Assembly: GCA_027025615.1 (NCBI GenBank)
Contig: JALVQM010000181.1
Location: 1 to 5,691, forward strand
Length of the DNA stretch: 5,691 nt
Direction of reading: 5' to 3'
Source of the DNA: Desulfobacteraceae bacterium
GTDB lineage: Bacteria > Desulfobacterota > Desulfobacteria > Desulfobacterales > Desulfosarcinaceae
Part shown: positions 1 through 4,162 of the stretch, piece after piece
Layout: each line of letters starts with the position of its first letter
Numbering within the stretch: position 1 is the stretch's first letter
Notes under the pieces: model-generated
Seen by the model: only the letters and a program-made list of their open reading frames with translations
What the model was told of the DNA's origin: nothing
Database searches by the model: none
Made by a program: the position numbers and the translations under genes

Positions 1-121
1 CAACGTAGCCATAGAGGCAGAGTTGATCACGCCGATCGCCATGGAAAAGGAGCTGCGCTTTGCGATTCGCGAAGGCGGCCGTACGGTCGGTGCCGGTGTG
101 GTGAGCGAAATCATCGAATAA
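1..121 (+). CDS. tuf: Elongation factor Tu, C-terminal end (partial)
   Basis: This is the 3' end of the gene for EF-Tu, the GTPase that delivers aminoacyl-tRNA to the ribosomal A site. Only the last 39 residues are present, read from position 2 to the TAA at 119-121. They match the end of the third beta-barrel domain: the stretch around MEKELRFAIREGG, the RTVGAGVV motif and the acidic tail ending in IIE are typical of bacterial EF-Tu. The upstream part lies outside the window, so the start, GTPase domain and copy number cannot be judged. Many bacteria carry two tuf genes; the copy next to rpmG and secE is often called tufB, but the sequence here cannot assign A or B. The gene is followed 14 nt later by rpmG. 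Confidence 0.95.
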   Translation, partial: NVAIEAELITPIAMEKELRFAIREGGRTVGAGVVSEIIE

Positions 122-124
122 GCT

Positions 125-129
125 AGGAG
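125..129 (+). promoter_or_regulatory. Ribosome binding site of rpmG
   Basis: AGGAG lies 6 nt before the GTG at 136 and 4 nt before an ATG at 134. The ATG is followed directly by TGA, so only the GTG opens a real frame. The site sits three bases after the tuf stop codon, so translation of tuf and rpmG is probably linked. Confidence 0.75.
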
Positions 130-135
130 TCGAAT

Positions 136-285
136 GTGAGAGTTATTGTGACCCTTGCCTGCACTGAATGCAAACGCAGGAACTATACGACAACGAAAAA
201 CAAGCGCACAACACCGGATAAACTGCAATTCAGCAAATACTGCCGGTTTTGCCAAAGACATACAATGCACAAGGAGACAAAGTAG
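136..285 (+). CDS. rpmG: 50S ribosomal protein L33 (zinc-binding type)
   Basis: The 49-residue product is large-subunit protein L33, which lies near the ribosomal E site. The diagnostic core is YTTTKNKRTTPDKL (residues 17-30), nearly invariant in L33. It carries two CxxC pairs, Cys9/Cys12 and Cys36/Cys39, so it is the zinc-binding (C+) form rather than the cysteine-free form of E. coli. The length is normal for the family. The start is GTG at 136, preceded by AGGAG at 125-129; the ATG two bases upstream is in another frame and stops at once. The gene lies between tuf and tRNA-Trp, its usual place in many bacteria, and is too short to be found by length-limited gene searches. Function is established for the family; zinc binding is inferred from the four cysteines. 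Confidence 0.95.
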   Translation: MRVIVTLACTECKRRNYTTTKNKRTTPDKLQFSKYCRFCQRHTMHKETK

Positions 286-349
286 TCCTGTCTGAGCCTT
301 GCCGCAATGATAATGGATTGACTTTGTTCGGATTACCATCGTTTATTGC

Positions 350-425
350 AGGCCAGTAGCTCTAACGGTAGAGCGTCGGACTCCAAATCCGGGTGTTGGG
401 GGTTCGAATCCCTCCTGGCCTGCCA
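350..425 (+). tRNA. trnW: tRNA-Trp (anticodon CCA)
   Basis: A complete 76-nt cloverleaf can be folded by eye. The acceptor stem pairs 350-356 with 415-421 (7 bp, no mismatch), followed by discriminator G422 and an encoded CCA at 423-425. The D stem pairs 359-362 with 371-374. The anticodon stem pairs 376-380 with 388-392, with one G-U pair at its base, and the loop 381-387 holds CCA at 383-385, which reads UGG (Trp). The T stem pairs 398-402 with 410-414 around the TTCGAAT loop. G as discriminator base is the expected identity element for bacterial tRNA-Trp. The gene sits in the rpmG-secE gap and must be cut out of a polycistronic transcript if no local promoter exists. A short T run follows at 429-433 without a hairpin of its own. 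Confidence 0.97.
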
Positions 426-518
426 TTGTTTTTCGATAACCGCAGGAAAGCATTAATATGCGTGACTGTCAGGCAGGCTGAACGATGTAAAAGGCGGGCG
501 TGATTTAGCAGGAGCACA

Positions 519-878
519 ATGGGACGTTTACATAAAAAGAAGGATCCAGGCAAAAAAAAGAAAAAGGGAAAGGTTGATGATGCGGTTTTGTCGAACGGAA
601 ATAGTGAGGCCAAACCACTAAAAGCAGCTGCCCCAGTCAAACGAATGCCCTTACAAGCCAAGGCTAAAAGCAGTACAAATAAGGAAAAAAATTTTTTCCA
701 GAAAAGCGCACAGTTTCTAAGGGAAGTAAAGGTTGAGCTTAAAAAGGTTACATGGCCAACCAGGAAACAGACACTTGGCTCTACTGTGGTTGTAATAGTT
801 CTGGTAATGATAATTTCCATTTTTCTTGGTTTAGTTGATATGGGGCTTTCGAGCCTGATACGCGTGGTACTTCGTTAG
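519..878 (+). CDS. secE: Preprotein translocase subunit SecE
   Basis: SecE is the small essential subunit that clamps SecY in the inner-membrane SecYEG protein-export channel. The 119-residue product has a long, very basic, probably disordered N-terminus (residues 1-57, with a lysine run at 12-16). Next comes the conserved amphipathic helix (about 67-84) with the VKxELKKVTWPTRK signature, then one hydrophobic membrane segment (about 88-110). This is the one-span form, unlike the three-span E. coli protein. The start at 519 has AGGAG at 510-514, with a short 4-nt spacer. The stop overlaps the nusG ribosome binding site, so the two are probably translationally coupled. The reading frame passes A-rich and A7T6 tracts (552-565 and 685-697) that contain frameshift-type heptamers. 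The family call is firm; the role of the basic tail is unknown. Confidence 0.95.
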   Translation: MGRLHKKKDPGKKKKKGKVDDAVLSNGNSEAKPLKAAAPVKRMPLQAKAKSSTNKEKNFFQKSAQFLREVKVELKKVTWPTRKQTLGSTVVVIVLVMIISIFLGLVDMGLSSLIRVVLR

Positions 879-881
879 GAG
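877..881 (+). promoter_or_regulatory. Ribosome binding site of nusG overlapping the secE stop
   Basis: AGGAG starts inside the TAG stop codon of secE (876-878) and lies 10 nt before the GTG start at 892. The overlap suggests that ribosomes ending secE help to start nusG. A second GTG follows at 895 and could also be used, shortening the protein by one residue. Confidence 0.65.
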
Positions 882-891
882 AAACCGACCC

Positions 892-1425
892 GTGGTGGAT
901 AAAAAATGGTACATAGTCCACGTTTATTCCGGCTTTGAAAACAAGGTTAAAGCCGCATTGGAAGAGCGCATTGCCTCATCTCCTTATAAGGACAAATTTG
1001 GAGAGGTGGTAGTTCCCACTGAAGAAGTGGTTGAGCTTGTAAAAGGTAAACGCAAGACATCTTCGCGCAAATTTTATCCCGGCTATATTCTTGTCCGCAT
1101 GGAGTTAGATGACGAAACCTGGCACATTGTCAATAACACTGCCAAGGTAACCGGTTTTCTCGGCGGAAGGGAAAAGCCCGCACCAATAACAGATGATGAG
1201 GCTGAGCGTATTTTAAGAAGAATGGAAGCCGGGAAGAACAAGCCGCAACCGAAATATAATTTCGAAGAAGGTGACGAAATCCGAGTCATTGACGGTCCGT
1301 TTGCAAATTTCAATGGTACAGTTCAGGAGGTAAATCCTGAAAAGGGCAAAATAAAAGTGCTGGTAAGCATTTTCGGCCGGTCTACACCGGTTGAATTGGA
1401 GTTCGTTCAGGTTACAAAAATGTAG
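892..1425 (+). CDS. nusG: Transcription termination/antitermination factor NusG
   Basis: NusG binds RNA polymerase at the beta' clamp through its N-terminal domain and uses its C-terminal KOW domain to contact either Rho or ribosomal protein S10. The 177-residue length is typical. The NGN domain spans about residues 5-113, with WYIVHVYSGFE near the start and the FYPGYILVRM motif at 61-70. The KOW domain covers about 124-177, with GDEIRVIDGPFANFNGTV and the IFGRSTPVELEF stretch. Within that stretch Ile160, Phe161 and Arg163 align with the E. coli loop (around Phe165) used to bind S10 and Rho. Translation starts at GTG 892 (or GTG 895); the ribosome binding site lies in the secE stop. No insertions or missing parts are seen. 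The gene follows secE by 13 nt and precedes rplK by 36 nt, the standard arrangement. Confidence 0.97.
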   Translation: MVDKKWYIVHVYSGFENKVKAALEERIASSPYKDKFGEVVVPTEEVVELVKGKRKTSSRKFYPGYILVRMELDDETWHIVNNTAKVTGFLGGREKPAPITDDEAERILRRMEAGKNKPQPKYNFEEGDEIRVIDGPFANFNGTVQEVNPEKGKIKVLVSIFGRSTPVELEFVQVTKM

Positions 1426-1461
1426 CAAGGCTTTATATAATACAGGAGATTTTATTAGAAA

Positions 1462-1884
1462 ATGGCAAAAAAGGTATTAGCTCAAATTAAGCTTCAGGTA
1501 GAGGCGGGTAAGGCTAATCCGTCTCCCCCCATAGGGCCGGCCCTGGGACAGCACGGTGTAAATATAATGGATTTCTGCAAGGCTTTCAATGCTCGTACGG
1601 CTAATGATCCCGGAATGATAATCCCTGTGGTCATTACAGTATATCAGGACCGGTCATTTACTTTTATTACCAAGACTCCACCAGCGTCAGTGCTGCTGAA
1701 AAAAGCAGCCAAGATTGCCAAAGGCGCCAGTGATCCAAAGCGTGACAGGGTAGGAAAGGTGACCAGAGATCAAGTCGAGGAAATTGCTAAAATCAAGATG
1801 GCTGATCTAAATGCCACTGACATGGATGCTGCTTGCAGGATCATTGCCGGTACGGCAAGGAGTATGGGAATTGAAGTTGTCTGA
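1462..1884 (+). CDS. rplK: 50S ribosomal protein L11
   Basis: L11 binds the GTPase-associated region of 23S rRNA together with L10, and takes part in factor-dependent GTP hydrolysis and RelA activation. The 140-residue product is close to the usual 141-142. The N-terminal domain has the proline-rich stretch PSPPIGPALGQHGVN (residues 20-34) that is the target zone of thiostrepton-class resistance changes. The C-terminal RNA-binding domain has the KGASDPKRDRVGKVT and GTARSMGIEV parts typical of the family. The start ATG is preceded by AGGAG at 1444-1448 with a rather long 13-nt spacer; no better start exists downstream. The stop TGA is followed directly by TAA, a tandem stop. A 98-nt gap separates it from rplA, longer than the tight junction common in this pair. 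Confidence 0.97.
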   Translation: MAKKVLAQIKLQVEAGKANPSPPIGPALGQHGVNIMDFCKAFNARTANDPGMIIPVVITVYQDRSFTFITKTPPASVLLKKAAKIAKGASDPKRDRVGKVTRDQVEEIAKIKMADLNATDMDAACRIIAGTARSMGIEVV

Positions 1885-1965
1885 TAATATTCTGGGGGCC
1901 ATTCTTTATGTGCTTAGAAACTGCTCTGGCAAAATGGACAGGCGGTTAACCGAATAATAGATGGT

Positions 1966-1971
1966 AAGGAG
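1966..1971 (+). promoter_or_regulatory. Ribosome binding site of rplA that decides the start
   Basis: AAGGAG followed by TGAT is close to the full complement of the 16S rRNA 3' end. Its last base is the first base of a GTG at 1971 that would lengthen the frame by four residues. A start codon cannot lie in its own Shine-Dalgarno, so the start is the ATG at 1983, 11 nt downstream. Confidence 0.8.
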
Positions 1972-1982
1972 TGATTTCGAAA

Positions 1983-2687
1983 ATGCCTAAACGAGGTAAA
2001 AAATATCGGCAGGCAATCAGCAGCGTCGATAGGCAGAAAAAATATGATGTTACAGAGGCGGTGGAATCGGCCATCAAGGCGTCCTACGCAAAGTTTGACG
2101 AAACAATTGATGTTGCTGTAAGGCTTGGAGTGGACCCGAGGCATGCCGATCAAATGGTTCGTGGAACAGTTGTCCTGCCTAATGGTATTGGAAAAGAAGT
2201 CAAGGTTCTAGTGTTTGCCAAAGGCGAAAAAGAAGCTGAAGCCAAAGAAGCCGGTGCGGATTATGTCGGCAATGATGATCTCATAGAGAAAATCAAGGGT
2301 GGATGGTTTGGCTTTGATAAAGCGGTAGCAACTCCTGATATGATGGGTTCAGTAGGTAAAATCGGTCGTTTGCTTGGACCTCGCGGCCTTATGCCCAATG
2401 CCAAGACAGGTACAGTAACCTTCGATATTGCTAAAGCTGTTCAGGAATTGAAGGCCGGAAAAATTGATTTCAGGGTTGAGAAAGCCGGCATTGTGCATGC
2501 TCCTATGGGCAAGGTTTCCTTTGGTGTTGAAAAGATAGTCCAAAATTTAGCAGCATTCCTGGATACCATACTTCGATTGAAGCCGACCTCGAGCAAAGGA
2601 ACCTACCTGAAAGGCATTGCTATTTCAACTACTATGGGGCCTGGTATTAAAATTGATACCGCATACGTAAAGGATCTTGTCAAATAA
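1983..2687 (+). CDS. rplA: 50S ribosomal protein L1
   Basis: L1 forms the mobile stalk at the ribosomal E site and helps to move deacylated tRNA out. In E. coli and others it also represses translation of the L11-L1 mRNA. The 234-residue product has the normal length. The family signature GPRGLMPNAKTGTV begins at about residue 132, preceded by DMMGSVGKIGRLL. The N-terminal RNA-binding half contains DVAVRLGVDPRHADQMVRG, and the C-terminus has the usual SSKGTYLKGIAISTTMGPG stretch. The start at ATG 1983 is chosen because the strong AAGGAG at 1966-1971 overlaps the alternative GTG at 1971. The N-terminus MPKRGKKYRQ then matches homologues. The gene ends TAA and is followed by the structured rplJ leader region. 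Confidence 0.97.
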   Translation: MPKRGKKYRQAISSVDRQKKYDVTEAVESAIKASYAKFDETIDVAVRLGVDPRHADQMVRGTVVLPNGIGKEVKVLVFAKGEKEAEAKEAGADYVGNDDLIEKIKGGWFGFDKAVATPDMMGSVGKIGRLLGPRGLMPNAKTGTVTFDIAKAVQELKAGKIDFRVEKAGIVHAPMGKVSFGVEKIVQNLAAFLDTILRLKPTSSKGTYLKGIAISTTMGPGIKIDTAYVKDLVK

Positions 2688-2701
2688 TCGGCCGTAGTGC
2701 G

Positions 2702-2730
2702 CCCAACCTGTCGTTGTCCAGCGGGTTGGG
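2702..2730 (+). other. Hairpin just downstream of rplA
   Basis: CCCAACC at 2702-2708 pairs perfectly with GGTTGGG at 2724-2730. The stem can extend by a T-G and a G-C pair to 9 bp around an 11-base loop. It begins 14 bases after the rplA stop. An AT-rich stretch, not a T run, follows, so it is not a standard Rho-independent terminator. It may protect the 3' end of an rplKA mRNA or mark a processing point. Confidence 0.5.
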
Positions 2731-2756
2731 ATCATAATAAATATCAATACAACAAG

Positions 2757-2831
2757 CTGTCAAAGACCGTAGGTGCTCATTGGCGAACAGGCCGATGATG
2801 TATAATTGGTAAAGCCAGCCTACCGAGACAG
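2757..2831 (+). promoter_or_regulatory. L10 autoregulatory leader (L10-L12 mRNA binding site)
   Basis: This RNA element lets L10 in complex with L12 bind its own mRNA and lower rplJ-rplL translation. The outer helix pairs CTGTC (2757-2761) with GACAG (2827-2831), and the inner helix pairs GTAGG (2769-2773) with CCTAC (2819-2823). Between them lies AAA plus GA on one side and GA on the other (G2765 opposite A2826, A2766 opposite G2825), the layout of a kink-turn like the one in the L10 site of 23S rRNA. An upper arm can pair 2780-2784 with 2814-2818, closing with a T-G pair. The conserved-looking strings AAAGACCGTAGGTG and CCTACCGAGAC match what I recall of the L10_leader family. The place, upstream of rplJ, is the expected one. 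Pairing is read by eye; no covariance search was run. Confidence 0.8.
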
Positions 2832-2851
2832 TGGGGAAAAGCATTGGGCAG

Positions 2852-2881
2852 GGTCTGATTTTTTTAACAGACCGTGTCTGT
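2852..2881 (+). promoter_or_regulatory. Alternative hairpins in the rplJ leader
   Basis: CAGACC at 2868-2873 can pair with GGTCTG at 2852-2857 (6 bp, 10-base loop). ACAGAC at 2867-2872 can instead pair with GTCTGT at 2876-2881 (6 bp, 3-base loop). The two helices share the same strand and exclude each other. A run of seven T lies in the loop of the first hairpin, not after its stem, so this is not a Rho-independent terminator. The likely role is part of a fold that changes on L10 binding; that is inference. Confidence 0.45.
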
Positions 2882-2896
2882 AGACGACCATTAAAG

Positions 2897-2949
2897 TTCC
2901 ATCGCGGCGGTCTGATGCATCCTCCGGTTTTTGCAGCGATGGAAGGAGG
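2897..2949 (+). promoter_or_regulatory. Hairpin and possible pseudoknot at the rplJ ribosome binding site
   Basis: TTCCATCGC (2897-2905) pairs perfectly with GCGATGGAA (2936-2944), 9 bp. Its 3' side shares the AA of the strong Shine-Dalgarno AAGGAGGTG (2943-2951) of rplJ. The 30-base loop carries CCTCC at 2921-2925, which can pair with GGAGG at 2945-2949 immediately after the stem. Both helices together would form an H-type pseudoknot that buries the ribosome binding site. The Shine-Dalgarno lies 12 nt before the TTG start at 2962. The 9-bp stem is seen directly; the pseudoknot and its regulatory role are inferred. Confidence 0.55.
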
Positions 2950-2961
2950 TGTGAAAAGAGA

Positions 2962-3489
2962 TTGAACCTTGAAGAGAAAAAACAAATCGTAGCAGAACTT
3001 AATAAACGTTTTGCCAAGAGCAAGGTGGTTATTCTTACCGACTATAAAGGGCTCAATGTCGATGATATGACTGCCTTGAGGCGCAAGCTGCGGGAGGCTC
3101 AGGTTGAGTATCAGGTTGTTAAAAATACTCTCTTGAGAAGAGCCTCGGAAGGCACCGATGCCGAACTGATTAAAAATGAGTTTAGCGGGCCTAGTGCCAT
3201 AGCTTTGAGTTACGACGATCCTGTAGCTCCTGCAAAAATCCTGACGGATTTTGCCAAGGACAATAACAAGCTGGAGATACGGATCGGCGTAATGAACGGT
3301 AAGGTTATGGATCTGAGTGCTATCAAAGCCTTGTCGTCTTTGCCTTCCCGTGAGCAGCTTCTGGCTCAAGTCCTGGCAGCCATGAATGCCGTTCCTACTG
3401 CACTGGTTACTGCGTTGAGCGATGTGCCAAGAAGGATGCTTAACGTTTTAACGGCAATCAAGGAACAGAAAGAAAAGGAAGCGGCTTGA
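2962..3489 (+). CDS. rplJ: 50S ribosomal protein L10
   Basis: L10 anchors the L7/L12 dimers to the ribosome, forming the stalk that recruits translation factors, and acts with L12 as repressor of its own operon. The 175-residue product has normal length. The N-terminal rRNA-binding domain shows VVILTDYKGLNVDDM (about 22-36) and RRKLREAQVEYQVVKNTLLRRA (about 40-61). The C-terminal helix (about 155-175) is the docking site for L12 dimers. The start is TTG at 2962. No ATG or GTG lies in this frame between it and the stop at 2881-2883, and a strong AAGGAGGTG sits 12 nt upstream. A weak start codon plus a structured ribosome binding site fits a gene under translational control. rplL follows after 73 nt, a gap with only a weak 5-bp hairpin (3503-3507 with 3519-3523). 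Confidence 0.96.
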   Translation: MNLEEKKQIVAELNKRFAKSKVVILTDYKGLNVDDMTALRRKLREAQVEYQVVKNTLLRRASEGTDAELIKNEFSGPSAIALSYDDPVAPAKILTDFAKDNNKLEIRIGVMNGKVMDLSAIKALSSLPSREQLLAQVLAAMNAVPTALVTALSDVPRRMLNVLTAIKEQKEKEAA

Positions 3490-3562
3490 ATCCAACTTTA
3501 ACCCAGCTGAAATACCCTGCTGGAAAGAAATAGCATTTAAAAATCTTGGAGGATAAATACCA

Positions 3563-3949
3563 ATGGCAGATATTACCAAAGAGGATTTAATTGAATTTAT
3601 AGCTAATATGTCGGTGTTGGAGTTGTCTGAACTCGTAAAGGAACTGGAAGAGAAATTCGGTGTATCGGCAGCAGCGCCTGTCGCCATGATGGCCGGTGCT
3701 ATGCCGGGAGATGGTGGCGGTGAAGCTGCTGAAGAAAAAACCGAATTTGATGTCGTCCTGACGACTCCGGGAGACAAGAAAATTGCGGTAATCAAAGAGG
3801 TACGGGCCATCACCGGTCTTGGACTCAAAGATGCCAAAGAACTCGTGGACAGTGCTCCCAAAGCTGTTAAGGAAGGTGTTTCAAAGGAAGAAGCCGAGAA
3901 GATCAAGGCCCAACTTGAAGAGGCCGGCGCCCAGGTCGAGCTCAAGTGA
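3563..3949 (+). CDS. rplL: 50S ribosomal protein L7/L12
   Basis: L7/L12 is the multi-copy acidic stalk protein that binds EF-Tu, EF-G, IF2 and RF3. The 128-residue product has the three usual parts. The N-terminal dimerisation and L10-binding helices cover about 1-33. A flexible hinge rich in Ala, Gly and Met spans about 35-57, with a GDGGGEAAEE end. The C-terminal factor-binding domain runs from about 59, with TEFDVVLTTPGDKKIAVIKEVRAITGLGLKDAKELV. The ITGLGL motif and following helix are the factor contact site. The start at ATG 3563 has GGAGG at 3548-3552, a regular 10-nt spacer and a much more open context than rplJ. That fits the need for several L12 copies per L10. The hinge is slightly longer than in E. 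coli (121 residues in total). Confidence 0.97.
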   Translation: MADITKEDLIEFIANMSVLELSELVKELEEKFGVSAAAPVAMMAGAMPGDGGGEAAEEKTEFDVVLTTPGDKKIAVIKEVRAITGLGLKDAKELVDSAPKAVKEGVSKEEAEKIKAQLEEAGAQVELK

Positions 3950-3976
3950 TGGTACGGTGAATACGACGATAAATAA

Positions 3977-3996
3977 TGTAACTACTGGATGTTACA
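3977..3996 (+). repeat. Short inverted repeat after rplL
   Basis: TGTAAC (3977-3982) and GTTACA (3991-3996) form a perfect 6-bp inverted repeat with an 8-base spacer, 27 bases after the rplL stop. It could be a small RNA hairpin or chance; no T run follows. It does not overlap the larger hairpin at 4011-4059. Confidence 0.3.
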
Positions 3997-4010
3997 GGTA
4001 AAATGTGTTC

Positions 4011-4059
4011 TGCGAAAATGGGGTGGAAGGGGCTCGTCTCTTTTGATCCCATTTTCGCA
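4011..4059 (+). promoter_or_regulatory. Long hairpin in the rplL-rpoB gap (attenuator or RNase III-type site)
   Basis: TGCGAAAATGGG (4011-4022) pairs without mismatch with 4048-4059. The stem continues with G-U and U-A pairs and, past a bulged G4045, about eight more pairs (several G-U) to a CUCG loop at 4033-4036. The whole is about 22 pairs. Only TTT follows the stem (4060-4062) before CC, so it is at best a weak Rho-independent terminator. In E. coli the same gap holds a partial terminator and an RNase III cleavage site that lower rpoB relative to rplL. The position and length here fit the same role, but that is inference from place and shape. Confidence 0.6.
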
Positions 4060-4083
4060 TTTCCTAACCCAATCATCCCAGGG

Positions 4084-4117
4084 CCTTGCTGATTCAATGC
4101 GGTCATATTGACCAAGG
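4084..4117 (+). other. Nested small hairpins in the rpoB leader
   Basis: GGTCA (4101-4105) pairs with TGACC (4109-4113) around a 3-base loop. CCTTG (4084-4088) can pair with CAAGG (4113-4117), enclosing it; they share C4113, so only one helix can have its full length. The element ends 45 bases before the rpoB start. TTGACC at 4108-4113 resembles a -35 box, but no -10 box stands at a suitable distance. Function unknown. Confidence 0.3.
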
Positions 4118-4162
4118 TTTGAGACGCAACAAATTAGCCCCTACTATAAGTGTGGAGATACC

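Noticed and set aside
318..347. TTGACT at 318 with TTTATT at 342 as a promoter for tRNA-Trp
   Set aside because: The -10 would end 3 bases before the tRNA, so transcription would begin inside the tRNA gene.
1436..1441. Perfect TATAAT upstream of rplK as a promoter
   Set aside because: No -35 box better than 3 of 6 at 17-18 bases, and a start would fall on or after the rplK ribosome binding site.
1971..1973. GTG as start of rplA, four codons upstream
   Set aside because: The GTG overlaps the strong Shine-Dalgarno at 1966-1971; the ATG at 1983 is correctly spaced and gives the normal N-terminus.
2852..2873. Hairpin with a T7 run as a Rho-independent terminator in the rplJ leader
   Set aside because: The T run is in the loop; the stem is followed by mixed sequence, not by T.
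2680..3369. Long open frame on the minus strand opposite the rplJ leader and rplJ
   Set aside because: It lies opposite a clear L10 gene and structured leader, and its translation shows no recognisable family; a shadow frame.
4119..4150. TTGAGA and TATAAG as an rpoB promoter
   Set aside because: The spacer is 20 bases, too long, and a start would lie at the rpoB ribosome binding site.
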